From contig NZ_CP029378.1 of the NCBI RefSeq assembly GCF_003268675.1, forward strand, positions 930,001 to 994,000: a DNA stretch of 64,000 bases, given 5' to 3'. Positions 42,359-50,660 of the stretch are shown here, piece after piece (positions within the stretch are counted from its first letter, which is position 1; the number at the start of each line of letters is the position of its first letter). The position numbers and the translations under genes are program-made. The notes under the pieces are model-generated. The model searched no databases and had not been told where the DNA came from. It was given only the letters and a program-made list of their open reading frames with translations. This DNA is from Streptomyces bacillaris (GTDB lineage: Bacteria > Actinomycetota > Actinomycetes > Streptomycetales > Streptomycetaceae).

Positions 42359-43768
42359 TCAGTGCGTGGCGCGCAGGTGCCGCCATACGGCCTTGGCGGC
42401 GTGGTGGCCGGACATGCCGTGCACCCCGGGGCCGGGCGGGGTGGCCGAGGAGCAGAGGAAGACCGCCGGGTGGGCGGTGGCGTACGGGACACGGGCGAGC
42501 TTGGGACGGATCAGGGTCTGGAGGCCGGAGAAGGCCCCGCACGCGATGTCGCCGCCGACGTAATTGGCGTTGCGCTCGGCCAGTTGGGGCGGGCCGGAGA
42601 GGGCGCGGGCGAGCACCAGGTCACGGAAGCCGGGGGCGAAGCGCTCCAGTTGGCGCTCGATGACGTCCGTGGCGTCGCCCTCCCACCCGGCCGGGACGTG
42701 CCCGTACACCCAGAAGACCTGGCGTCCTTCGGGGGCCCGCGAGGGGTCGGTGAGGCTGGGCTGGGCGGTGATGAGGAAGGGGACGCTGGGGTCGCGGCCC
42801 TCCACCGCGGCGGTGAGCGCGGCGTCGATGGCGGTGGCGGTGGGGCCGATGTGGACGGTGCCCGCGCGGCGGGCGGCCTCGGCGGTCCAGGGGACGGGGC
42901 CGGAGAGCGCGTAGTCGATCTTGAAGGCGGAGGCGCCGTAGCGGTAGTGGCTGTAGGCGGAGCCGAGTCCGGCGATGCGGGCGAGGGCGGAGGGCGAGGT
43001 GTCGAAGATGTAGGCGCGGGCGGGCGGGAGTTCGTCGAGCCGCTTGACCTCGCTGCCGGTGCGGATGGTGCCGCCCTGTTCGCGGAGGTAGGAGGCGAGG
43101 GCGTCCGCGATGGCCTGGGAGCCGCCGCGCGGGACGGGCCAGCCGTTCTCGTGGGCGGCGAGCGCGAAGACGAGGGCGATGGCCGAGGTGGCGAAGCCGC
43201 TGGTGGGCGCTATGGCGTGGGCGGCGAGCCCGGCGAAGAGGCCGCGGGCCTTCTCGCCCCGGAAGCGCCGGGCGACCCAGGTGGCGGGCTGGAGGCCGAG
43301 CAGCCCGAAGCGGGCCAGCCGGTACGGGTCGTGGGGCAGGCCGAGCCAGGGGGTGCGCAGGAAGTCGGCGGCCAGGGTGTCCCAGCGGCCGAGGAAGGGG
43401 GCGAGAAGGCGGCGGTAGGCCCCGGCGTCGGCGGGCCCGAGCGTCATGGCGCTCTCGCCGACGGACCGGGTGAGGGCGGCGGCGGTGCCGTCGGGGAAGG
43501 GGTGGGCGAGGTCGACCTCGGGGTGCAGCCACTCCAGGCCGTGCCGGTCCAGGGGCATGGCCCGGAAGGCGGGCGAGCCGATGCCGAGCGGATGCACGGC
43601 GGAGCAGGGGTCGTGCCGGAACCCCGGCAGCGTCAGCTCCTCGGTGCGGGCGCCGCCGCCGATGGTGTCGTGGGCCTCGTGGACCTCCACGGCGAAGCCC
43701 CTGCGGGCCAGTTCGGCCGCGGCGGTCAGCCCGTTGGGCCCGGCCCCCACGACGACCGCGTCGAGCAT
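42359..43768 (-). CDS. FAD-dependent phytoene-desaturase-like oxidoreductase
   Basis: The 469-residue protein starts with a dinucleotide-binding motif ([32 protein letters not shown]) followed by [14 protein letters not shown], as in the CrtI/NAD(P)-FAD oxidoreductase superfamily. The C-terminal FAD-contacting region is [23 protein letters not shown]. No carotenoid genes are nearby, so the substrate is unknown. The ATG at 43768 is chosen because the extra upstream residues are low-complexity repeats. Convergent with the ThrE gene, 40 bp apart. Confidence 0.87.
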   Translation of the reverse strand: MLDAVVVGAGPNGLTAAAELARRGFAVEVHEAHDTIGGGARTEELTLPGFRHDPCSAVHPLGIGSPAFRAMPLDRHGLEWLHPEVDLAHPFPDGTAAALTRSVGESAMTLGPADAGAYRRLLAPFLGRWDTLAADFLRTPWLGLPHDPYRLARFGLLGLQPATWVARRFRGEKARGLFAGLAAHAIAPTSGFATSAIALVFALAAHENGWPVPRGGSQAIADALASYLREQGGTIRTGSEVKRLDELPPARAYIFDTSPSALARIAGLGSAYSHYRYGASAFKIDYALSGPVPWTAEAARRAGTVHIGPTATAIDAALTAAVEGRDPSVPFLITAQPSLTDPSRAPEGRQVFWVYGHVPAGWEGDATDVIERQLERFAPGFRDLVLARALSGPPQLAERNANYVGGDIACGAFSGLQTLIRPKLARVPYATAHPAVFLCSSATPPGPGVHGMSGHHAAKAVWRHLRATH

Positions 43769-43834
43769 CGGCACCTTGGGACTCCTTCGTCGGCCTGCAG
43801 GCGGAGCCCCAGGATATTCGGGCGCACCGACAGC

Positions 43835-43990
43835 GGGTGCGCACGGGTGCCCGGACGCCTTCCCCGGGACCGCTCCGACGGCGGGCGGGGCTGCCGGGGC
43901 CCGGACCAACCGGGTGCGGACGGGGGCGAGCCTGCCCGGGTACGGACGGGTGCGGACGGGTGCGAGCCCATCGGGTGCGGACGGGGCATG
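43835..43990. repeat. GGTGCGGACGG-type degenerate repeats
   Basis: Several copies of GGGTGCGGACGGG or near variants (GGGTGCGCACGGG, GGGTACGGACGGG) occur between the oxidoreductase and inositol-phosphatase genes, densest from 43912 to 43988. The tract has one-strand G richness. It is noncoding by codon pattern. Confidence 0.55.
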
Positions 43991-44017
43991 GCCCCAGCCG
44001 TCGTCCCCGCCGCCCCG

Positions 44018-44863
44018 TCAGCCGCCCGCGCGCAGTGCGGCCAGGACGCGCTGGACGGTGGGCTCGTCGCGGCCCGCCGTGAACGGCAGGTCGTTGCCGC
44101 CCGCGATCCGGAACGGGGCGCCGGACAGGGTCGACTGGGCGCCGCCCGCCTCGGTGACCAGGAGCAGTCCGGCCGCGTGGTCCCAGGCGTACTCCCAGTT
44201 GAAGGCGGTGGCGTCCTGGGCGCCACGGGCGACGGCGAGGTATTCGAGCCCGGCCGAGCCGCAGGGGCGGGCCGCGATGCCCTCGGTGCGCAGGCCGAGC
44301 AGGGCCCGCTTCTGGTCCTCGGTGGTGTAGTCGGGGTGCGACATGGCCACGTTCAGCACGGCGCCGGGGGCGGGTGCGCCGGAGCGTATCGGCGTGCCGT
44401 TCAGGGTGGCGCCCCGGCCGCGTACGGCGACGGCCATCTCGCCCAGGACCGGTGCGTAGGTCCAGGAGGCGTGGACCTCGCCGTGGTGGGCGAGGGCGAC
44501 CAGGGTGCAGAACCCGGCCTCGCCGCGGACGAACTGGCGGGTGCCGTCGACCGGGTCGACGATCCAGACGGGGGCGTCGCCGCCGAGCGCGTCGTAGAGC
44601 CCGGGGTCCGCGTGGACGGACTCCTCGCCGACGACGACCGAGCCGGGCAGCAGCTTGGTGAGGGCGGCGGTGAGGTGTTCCTCGGCGAGCCGGTCCGCGG
44701 CGGTGACCAGGTCGTGCGGGCCGCTCTTCTCGATGATCTCGTGGGCGGCGAGCTTCCGGTGGCGGGGCAGGATCTCGGCCGCCGCGGCGGCGCGTACGGC
44801 CGCCTCGACCTCGGCCGTCGGTCCGGTGTGCCCGGCGGTCCCGTACAGGAAGTCATCGATCAT
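44018..44863 (-). CDS. inositol monophosphatase-family phosphatase
   Basis: The 281-residue protein has the lithium-sensitive phosphatase metal sites: VVGEES, WIVDPVDGTRQFVRG and, near the C-terminus, WEYAWDHAAG. It hydrolyses a phosphomonoester such as inositol phosphate, histidinol phosphate or 3'-phosphoadenylate; the motif set does not discriminate. The ATG at 44863 (MIDDFLYG) follows GGAG closely. It may be transcribed with the downstream oxidoreductase, but 250 bp of repeats intervene. Confidence 0.88.
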   Translation of the reverse strand: MIDDFLYGTAGHTGPTAEVEAAVRAAAAAEILPRHRKLAAHEIIEKSGPHDLVTAADRLAEEHLTAALTKLLPGSVVVGEESVHADPGLYDALGGDAPVWIVDPVDGTRQFVRGEAGFCTLVALAHHGEVHASWTYAPVLGEMAVAVRGRGATLNGTPIRSGAPAPGAVLNVAMSHPDYTTEDQKRALLGLRTEGIAARPCGSAGLEYLAVARGAQDATAFNWEYAWDHAAGLLLVTEAGGAQSTLSGAPFRIAGGNDLPFTAGRDEPTVQRVLAALRAGG

Positions 44864-45023
44864 GGCTCCAGCTAAGCACGCACCCCCGGTGCCCCGGCCC
44901 CCGGGGTGAACCGGACATCTCCGGCGCACGGTCGGATGCCCGACAGAGCCCGCAAAATACGACCAGGAACAAATGCTGCGTCAATTCCCTCCGCATATTC
45001 CTGGCACCGGCGAAATCCGCAGC

Positions 45024-45052
45024 GTGACAAGTGGAGGACCTCCGGTTAGTGT
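45024..45052 (+). promoter_or_regulatory. promoter with palindrome in the spacer
   Basis: GTGACA (45024-45029) and TAGTGT (45047-45052) are 17 bp apart. The spacer contains GGAGG-A-CCTCC (45033-45043), an inverted repeat placed where a bound repressor would block RNA polymerase. It would drive the small ORF at 45145 and possibly the regulator gene. Confidence 0.45.
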
Positions 45053-45144
45053 GGGCCTGGATTCGGGGCCGTAGCTCGCGCAATGGTCCACCCCGCACGG
45101 CCCGAGCGGCCGTCAGGCTGGAACGCGCAACCAGGGGGGAAACC

Positions 45145-45432
45145 GTGCCGCAGCCAGCTGACCTCTCGGGGTTACAGCACCACGGCAGCGCCGACGCGGC
45201 CCTGCGGACTTCCCGACCGCGCCACCGCGATCCGGGCCGGTACCGACCGCCGTGCGGTCGTGCACCCAGCCCGGGCCCACTGTTCCCACGGATGTCACAG
45301 AGTCTTAACGTGCGCACCGATACCTGGCATCAGAGGGCCGCGACAGTGGAACCGACCACGGAACGGAAGCGTCCAGAACAAGTAATCCCATTCCCACAGG
45401 GATTATCGCAGGGGGTATCCGTGCGGCAGTAG
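45145..45432 (+). CDS. small hypothetical ORF (95 residues)
   Basis: A GTG at 45145 follows an excellent ribosome-binding site (AGGGGGGAAACC), and a promoter-like pair lies 93 bp upstream. The product is rich in Arg, Pro and Gln and matches no family I know. Third-position GC is lower than in neighbouring genes, and two leucines are encoded by TTA (in SGLQH and QGLSQ). Its stop codon falls in the loop of the hairpin at 45419-45446. It may be a leader peptide, a small regulator, or not a gene. Confidence 0.3.
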   Translation: MPQPADLSGLQHHGSADAALRTSRPRHRDPGRYRPPCGRAPSPGPLFPRMSQSLNVRTDTWHQRAATVEPTTERKRPEQVIPFPQGLSQGVSVRQ

Positions 45433-45446
45433 TGCCTGCCGCACGG
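45419..45446. terminator. strong hairpin followed by A-tract, terminator or attenuator
   Basis: CCGTGCGGCA and TGCCGCACGG form a perfect 10-bp stem with an 8-base loop, followed by AAAA. It lies 220 bp before the regulator gene and over the stop codon of the small ORF, so it could terminate or attenuate read-through. Confidence 0.55.
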
Positions 45447-45665
45447 AAAATGCATGACGCTTGAATATACGGCGGCGACCGGACAGTAATGCCGTCACGC
45501 GTCGAAAGGTGTGCGACTCCGCTTTCCGTCTTCCCGGCCCCACACCGGGAGTGGAATCCGCCCGGCGGGGAAGGCGCGCCCCGACCACGCGATTCACCAT
45601 ATTCACAACATGCCGAACAGTACTGCGGTGTCGGCCGCCGCCGTTGGAGCACGAGGGGTTCTGGT

Positions 45666-46286
45666 ATGGCAGAGAAGGGGAGATGCGGACTGCTGGTCCT
45701 GCACTCGTCACCTTTGATACGCAAGGCGATTCTCGACCTGTTCCGGGGCGATCCGGGCGTCACCGTCCTGGGCGGGTCCCCGCACCCGACCGCCCTCGGC
45801 AGCCTCCCCGGGCGCCGGCCGGACGTCGCGTTGGTGGAGTACGAGCAGTGGCAGGGGGTGCGCGGCAACCTGGCGCACTGGAGCGGCACCCGGGTCATCC
45901 TCTACAGCAGGGACAACACCCCGCGCAGCGTGGTGGACTGCATCCGGGGCGGGGCCGCCGGGTTCGTGCACGAGTCGTGTCCGCCGGAGTCCATCGTCAA
46001 GGGGCTGCACGACGTGCTGAGCGGGCGCAGCTTCTGGCATCTGGGGGCCGACGAGCCCGAGCGCACACCCGTCGCGCCGCGTGCCGACGCGGGCGGGCAG
46101 TGGAAGCTGAGCGGGCGCGAGGAGGAGATTCTCGGCCTGCTGCTCCGCCGCCGCTCCAACGAGGAGATCGCCCAGGAACTCTGCCTCACCCAGCAGACCG
46201 TGAAGAACTACGCGAGCCGGGTCTTCCACAAGGTGGGCGTGTCCGGGCGCAAGGAGCTGTTCCGGATGCTGAGGCCCTGCGGATGA
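45666..46286 (+). CDS. atypical orphan response regulator with LuxR-type HTH
   Basis: The 206-residue protein has a receiver-like N-terminal domain and a C-terminal LuxR/NarL helix-turn-helix (LSGREEEILGLLLRRRSNEEIAQELCLTQQTVKNYASRVFHKVGV). The receiver is degenerate: the acidic pair of VDDH is replaced by LHSS (LLVLHSSPLIR) and the phospho-acceptor Asp by Glu (PDVALVEYE). It probably works without phosphorylation, like other atypical antibiotic-cluster activators. No sensor kinase is adjacent. GAGGGG precedes the ATG by seven bases. The stop overlaps the next gene (ATGA), so regulator and hydratase-like enzyme are co-translated. Confidence 0.88.
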   Translation: MAEKGRCGLLVLHSSPLIRKAILDLFRGDPGVTVLGGSPHPTALGSLPGRRPDVALVEYEQWQGVRGNLAHWSGTRVILYSRDNTPRSVVDCIRGGAAGFVHESCPPESIVKGLHDVLSGRSFWHLGADEPERTPVAPRADAGGQWKLSGREEEILGLLLRRRSNEEIAQELCLTQQTVKNYASRVFHKVGVSGRKELFRMLRPCG

Positions 46287-46306
46287 CCGAGGCCCTGCGG
46301 ATGAAC
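46271..46306. repeat. tandem 18-bp duplication at regulator/hydratase junction
   Basis: Two adjacent copies of GAGGCCCTGCGGATGA(C/A)C, differing by one base. Each copy contains an ATGA. The first supplies the regulator stop and the hydratase start; the second supplies an alternative hydratase start at 46301. Confidence 0.8.
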
Positions 46307-47140
46307 CGTGCGACGCGGGAGGAGACGGTGGCCGGAATGGCGGAAAGTCCTTTGCTGGTGGAGCGTGAGGGGCGGGTGGTCACCCTCACCCTGGACCGGC
46401 CACATCGCCGCAATGCGATGTCCACCGCGATGTTGGAGCAACTTGCCAATCAATTAAGGCAGTTGACGGATCCTGGCAAGGAGTCGCCGGGGGCGCTGGT
46501 GGTCACCGGGGCCGGTGGGACCTTCTCCAGCGGCGCGGACACCCGGGAGCCCGACTGGCGGGATCTGTCGCGCCGGGCGGTGCGGCGGGGCCATTTCCGC
46601 ACCGTGTTCGCGGCGTTGCACGAGGCACCCTTCCCCGTGGTGGCGGCCGTGGAGGGGTACGCGCTGGGCGGCGGGCTCGAACTGGCCCTGGCCTGCGACC
46701 TGGTGGTGGCCGGCGAGGGGGCGCTCTTCGGCCTTCCGGAGCTGGGCGTGGGGGCCGTGCCGGGCGGCGGGGCGGTCCACTCGCTGGTGCGGCGGGCGGG
46801 GCGCGGGGTGGCCGCGCGGATGCTGCTGATCCCCGGCGAGCGGGTGCGGGCGGACGAGCTGGCCCGGCTGGGCGCGGTGGAGCGTACGGTTCCGGACGGC
46901 GGGGCGCTCACCGAGGCCCGGGCGCTGGCGACGGCGGTGGCGGAGGGCGATCCGGCGCTGCTGGCGGCGGGGGTGCGGCTGCTGCGGGACTCCGGCCACC
47001 TGGACCGCACGGCGGCGCTCGGCGTGGAGAACGGCTACTGGTGGCAGGCCGCCTCCGCCGCGAGCCGGGGCCCCTCCGCACCCACGGACCAGGGGACTTC
47101 ACACCCCGGCGACCGGGGCGTTTCGGGCCACGGGAGGTGA
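46283..47140 (+). CDS. enoyl-CoA hydratase/isomerase-family enzyme, NonS-like candidate
   Basis: The 285-residue protein is a crotonase-fold enzyme: VTLTLDRPHRRNAMSTAMLEQL, the oxyanion region GTFSSGADTRE, PFPVVAAVEGYALGGGLELALACDLVVA and GLPELGVGAVPGGGAV. In macrotetrolide pathways a crotonase homologue (nonactate synthase, NonS) closes the tetrahydrofuran ring, so this is a candidate. Codon 58 (46454-46456) is TTA, the rare leucine codon dependent on the bldA tRNA, and the surrounding 40 bases are AT-rich with unusual codons. Starts at 46283 (coupled), 46301 or 46337 are possible. The C-terminal tail is disordered. Confidence 0.82.
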   Translation: MTEALRMNRATREETVAGMAESPLLVEREGRVVTLTLDRPHRRNAMSTAMLEQLANQLRQLTDPGKESPGALVVTGAGGTFSSGADTREPDWRDLSRRAVRRGHFRTVFAALHEAPFPVVAAVEGYALGGGLELALACDLVVAGEGALFGLPELGVGAVPGGGAVHSLVRRAGRGVAARMLLIPGERVRADELARLGAVERTVPDGGALTEARALATAVAEGDPALLAAGVRLLRDSGHLDRTAALGVENGYWWQAASAASRGPSAPTDQGTSHPGDRGVSGHGR

Positions 47141-47202
47141 GCGGTTCGTTGCAGCAGGTGAGCTGCTGCCGCTAGGGTTGTTGATCAGATTCAGTAATCA
47201 GT

Positions 47203-47225
47203 GAACATGCACGCAGGGAACATGC
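47203..47225. repeat. direct repeat GAACATGC, 15-bp period
   Basis: GAACATGC occurs at 47203-47210 and 47218-47225, upstream of the ABC exporter genes. It may be a regulator site in their promoter region. Confidence 0.35.
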
Positions 47226-47277
47226 TGGGCGCGCCGTACGGCAGACGCCGGCGCAGAGGAGAGAGAGCAGAAGAGAC

Positions 47278-48233
47278 GTGACCCCTCTCATCGAATGTAC
47301 TGATGTCACCAAGAAGTTCGGTGACTTCACCGCGCTGAGCCGGCTGAACCTGACGGTCCCCCGGGCGTGATCTACGGATACCTGGGCCCCAACGGAGCGG
47401 GCAAGAGCACCACGATCCGGATGCTCGTGGGCCTCTCCCGGCCCACCTCCGGCCAGGTGCGGGTGCTGGGCCAGGACCCGACCGACCCCGAGGTCCGCCG
47501 CCGCATCGGCTATCTCCCCGGCGAACTCCGGCTGGACGAGCGCCTCACCATCGGGCAGACCCTGGACTCCTGGGGCCGGCTGCGCGGGCTGACCGACACC
47601 GCCTACCGGGACGAGCTGGTCCAGCGGTTCGGCGTCGACCCGTCCCGCAAGGTGCGCGGCCTCTCCACCGGCAACCGCCGCAAGGTCGGTCTGGTCGGCG
47701 CCTTCATGGCCCGGCCGGAGCTGCTGATCCTGGACGAACCGACCAACGGGCTCGACCCGTTGATGCAGCAGGTGTTCCTCTCCACCACCGAGGAGGCCCG
47801 CGCCAACGGGCAGAGCGTGCTGCTCTCCTCGCACATCCTCTCCGAGGTGGAGCGGGTCGCCGACCTGGTGGCGGTGCTCCAGGGCGGCAGGCTCGCCGCC
47901 TCCGGGCCGACGCAGGAGCTGCGCCGGCAGGCCGCGCAGCGCTTCCACATCACCTTCGCGGAGGGCGAGGAGGTCCCGCTCGCCGCGCTGGCCGCCCTGG
48001 AGGGCGCGTCGAAGGTGGAGCAGCGGCTGCCGGAGGGCCAGGAGGTCTCCCTCGCCTGGGCCGGTTCGCCCGACGCGCTGGTCAAGTTCCTGGCGGGCCA
48101 CCGGATCACGACGCTCACCGCGCCCGAACCGGACCTGGAGGAGGCGTTCCTGGAGTACTACCAGCAGGACGTCCCCGGCAGCCGGAGCGCCGCGGCCGAA
48201 GAGCCCTCCCCGGCCGCCGACCCGGTGCGGTGA
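47278..48233 (+). pseudogene. ABC-2-type exporter ATPase with one-base frameshift
   Basis: A GTG at 47278 begins TPLIECTDVTKKFGDFTALSRLNLTVPR and then hits a TGA at 47368. The frame starting at the overlapping GTG at 47367 continues exactly where the family would (IYGYLGPNGAGKSTTIRMLVG). One extra G in the run at 47363-47365 would restore a normal ATPase of about 318 residues. Walker A GPNGAGKST, signature LSTGNRRK, Walker B LLILDEPTNGLDP and a C-terminal domain are intact. Either the strain has a real lesion or the base is a sequencing error. It lies upstream of the matching permease and may export the cluster product. Confidence 0.8.
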
Positions 48234-48361
48234 CGACCGCCGACCCCGTGCGGTGACGAGCGCAGGCCGGGGGCGTACGGCCCCGATCCGCCGCCCCGCC
48301 CCGGCCCGCGACGGGCCTCAGTGATCAAGGCCGCCCCAGGGGCCGGCCGGAAGGGAAACAC

Positions 48362-49168
48362 ATGTCATCGCCCAGCTCGGAGATCTTCCGGCGCGGAGTA
48401 CAGATCCAGAAGCGCACCCTCGTCGCCTGGTCGGCCGCGCTGGTCCTGCTCGCCCTCTCCGTCGTCGGCGCCTGGCCCTCGATGGAGAGCTCCGGCGCCC
48501 TGGAGGACTTCTCCACCGGCCTCTCGCCGGAGCTGGCCTCGGCGCTCGGCGTCGACCAGATCGCCAGCGCGACCGGCTATCTGAAGGGCAACCTCTACGC
48601 GGTCCTCCTCCCCCTCCTCCTCGGCCTGATGGCCGTGACCGCCACCGCCGCGCTGACCGGCGGCGACGAGGAGGCCGGACGGCTTGAGCTGCTGCTCGCC
48701 CTGCCGGTCGCCCGCCGCCAGGTCTTCCTGATCCGCTTCCTCTGCGTGACCTTCGGTCTCGCACTCACCAGCGTGCTCGTCTGGCTGACGGTGTACGGCT
48801 CGGTCGTCTCCTTCGACATGGACGTCTCCGGCGGCGGGGTGGCGGCGGTGACGCTGACCGTCGCCCTGCTGGCCGTGCTGCACGCGGGGATCGCGTACGC
48901 CATCGTCGGCTTCGGCCTCGGGCGCGGCCCGGCCCTGGGCGTGGCGGCGGGCGTGCTCGTCGTCGGCTATCTGCTGCACGGCATCGCGCCGATGTCCGAC
49001 GCCCTGGAGCCGCTGGCGAACATCTCGCCGTGGGAGTGGGCGCTCGGCAGCGACCCGCTCCTCAACGGTGTGCCGTGGGGCGGGGTCGCGCTGCTGGTGG
49101 CCGTCTCCGTCGTGGTGGTCGCGGCCGGTACGTACGCCGTGGACCGACGGGACATCAAGAACGCCTGA
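48362..49168 (+). CDS. ABC-2-type exporter permease subunit
   Basis: The 268-residue membrane protein has six hydrophobic segments and the layout of ABC-2 permeases: first helix TLVAWSAALVLLALSVVGAW, an extracellular loop with ATGYLKGNLYAVLLPLLLGLMAV, the cytoplasmic GGDEEAGRLELLLALPVARRQVFLIR segment, and SPWEWALGSDPLLNG before the last helix. It pairs with the upstream ATPase as an exporter. Position at the border of the cluster suggests product efflux or self-resistance, which is not shown. Confidence 0.88.
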   Translation: MSSPSSEIFRRGVQIQKRTLVAWSAALVLLALSVVGAWPSMESSGALEDFSTGLSPELASALGVDQIASATGYLKGNLYAVLLPLLLGLMAVTATAALTGGDEEAGRLELLLALPVARRQVFLIRFLCVTFGLALTSVLVWLTVYGSVVSFDMDVSGGGVAAVTLTVALLAVLHAGIAYAIVGFGLGRGPALGVAAGVLVVGYLLHGIAPMSDALEPLANISPWEWALGSDPLLNGVPWGGVALLVAVSVVVVAAGTYAVDRRDIKNA

Positions 49169-49199
49169 CGCGCCATCACTTTCTATTGATTGTCCATCA

Positions 49200-49243
49200 A
49201 AAGGCGGCCCGGCACCTTCCTTCGGAGGTACCGGGCCGCTTTC
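49200..49243 (+). terminator. intrinsic terminator after the ABC exporter
   Basis: GCGGCCCGG-c-ACCT (49204-49217) pairs with AGGT-a-CCGGGCCGC (49226-49239), followed by TTTCT. It begins 32 bp after the permease stop. Confidence 0.8.
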
Positions 49244-49321
49244 TGTTGCGGCGGCGCAATGTTGACGTACACGGCCGAAAATCGAGTACCAACGGTCACC
49301 AAATAGGGCTTGCATGAGTAC

Positions 49322-49351
49322 TTGACGGCCATATCGAGGCTCATGTAGAGG
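49322..49351 (+). promoter_or_regulatory. putative promoter of the polyketide operon
   Basis: TTGACG (49322-49327) and TAGAGG (49346-49351) are 18 bp apart, 16 bp before the first ketosynthase ATG. The region from 49250 to 49367 is the most AT-rich of the area. Confidence 0.45.
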
Positions 49352-49367
49352 CCGCTAGCTTCGGTCC

Positions 49368-50660
49368 ATGGACAGCAGCCGAGCCCATCCCCCGGACCCT
49401 TCCGACCCCATCGTGCTGACCGGCATCGGGTGTGTACTGCCCGGTACTCCCGATGTCCAGACCTTCTGGAGCCATGTCTCCACCGGAACCTCACAGGTGA
49501 GCCGGTTGGAGAAGCCCGCCTTCGCCGCCGCAGGCCTGCCCGTCCACGCGGCCGCGCAGCTCGGCGGGTTCGACACCGCGGCCCGGCTGCCGGACCTCCT
49601 CCCGGCGCACGCCGAGAAGTACAGCCGCGACATCCTGGCGACCATGTCCGCCGTCCGCGACGCGCTCGCGGACGCCGGAATCGAGCGGAGCGACATCGCG
49701 CCGGAGCGGCTGAGCATCGTCCAGTCCTCCTCCCGCGGCCCGCTCTCCTGGTGGACCGAGACCATCACGGCGGCCCCGGAGTCGAACCCGTACGGAGGCA
49801 AGGCGACGGCCATGTTCCGGGGGCTCGCGGGCTGCCCGGCCACCCTGTCCGCCATCGACGTCGGCGCGAAGGGCCTGGTCACGACGATCAGCAGCGCCTG
49901 TGTCGGCGGCCACCACGCGATCGGTCTCGCCCTGCGCGAGCTGCGCTCCGGCAGCGCCGACGTGGTCCTCGCCGGGGGCCACGAGTTCCCGGTCGTCCCC
50001 GAGGTCGCCCGCTGCTATCTGGCGCTCGGTGACGGGGTGCTCTCGCCGGAGAGCGATGATCCGGCCACCGCCGTACGCCCCTACGACCGGGACCGGCGCG
50101 GCTTCGCCCTGGGCGAGGGCGCCATGACGCTCTGCTTGGAGCGGGAGTCCCACGCCCGGGAGCGCGGTGCGCGGATCTACGCGCGGATCCTGGGCCACCG
50201 CGCCCTCAACGAGGCCCACCACGCCACCAGCATGGACCTGGTCGGAGACGTCACAGCATCGGTCGTCGCCGGGGTGCTCGACGACGCCGGGCGCAAGCCC
50301 GAGGAGATCGGTTACGTCTGCGGCCACGGCACCGCCACCCGGTACAACGACATCGCGGAGAGCCGGGCCCTGCGCCGGCTGCTGCCGCGCCACGACGACG
50401 CCGACCTGCCGCCGCACGGCTCCAACAAGCCGATCTACGGCCACACGTTCGGCATGGCCGGGATCATCAACGTCGCCGCCACCTCGCTGATGCTCCACCA
50501 CCAGCGGCTGGCCCCGACCGCCAACCACCGTACGCCGGACCCCGAGTGCGACTACGACCACGTGGCCGAGGGGCCGCGCAACGCCGAGTTCGACCTCGCG
50601 GTCTCGCTGTCCTTCGCCTTCGGCTCGCAGACCTCCGTCATGGCCCTGGAGCACGCATGA
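49368..50660 (+). CDS. beta-ketoacyl synthase (KAS I/II type) 1
   Basis: The 430-residue protein is a stand-alone KAS II-type ketosynthase. The catalytic triad is complete: C178 (SSACVGG), H320 (CGHGTA) and H359 (YGHTFG). It has no fused carrier or acyltransferase domain, and no acyl carrier protein gene is visible nearby. By comparison with macrotetrolide synthases it may work directly on acyl-CoA. It is the first gene of the coupled operon; its stop overlaps the CoA-transferase start (ATGA). It is one of five KS-like proteins here. Confidence 0.9.
   Translation: MDSSRAHPPDPSDPIVLTGIGCVLPGTPDVQTFWSHVSTGTSQVSRLEKPAFAAAGLPVHAAAQLGGFDTAARLPDLLPAHAEKYSRDILATMSAVRDALADAGIERSDIAPERLSIVQSSSRGPLSWWTETITAAPESNPYGGKATAMFRGLAGCPATLSAIDVGAKGLVTTISSACVGGHHAIGLALRELRSGSADVVLAGGHEFPVVPEVARCYLALGDGVLSPESDDPATAVRPYDRDRRGFALGEGAMTLCLERESHARERGARIYARILGHRALNEAHHATSMDLVGDVTASVVAGVLDDAGRKPEEIGYVCGHGTATRYNDIAESRALRRLLPRHDDADLPPHGSNKPIYGHTFGMAGIINVAATSLMLHHQRLAPTANHRTPDPECDYDHVAEGPRNAEFDLAVSLSFAFGSQTSVMALEHA

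Larger units (their letters stand above)
44864..45665. other. 800-bp region upstream of the cluster regulator
   Basis: This long, comparatively AT-rich stretch marks the edge of the specialised-metabolite region. It holds a promoter-like pair (45024-45052), one small ORF with a strong ribosome-binding site (45145-45432), an inverted repeat TAATCCC/GGGATTA at 45383-45405 and a strong hairpin (45419-45446). From 45447 to 45665 I see no gene; the promoter of the regulator gene must be there. Confidence 0.55.

Noticed and set aside
45070..45130. tRNA-like sequence suggested by a CCGTAGCTCGCGCAATGG stretch
   Set aside because: I could not pair a complete cloverleaf around it; no anticodon arm or T-arm is evident.
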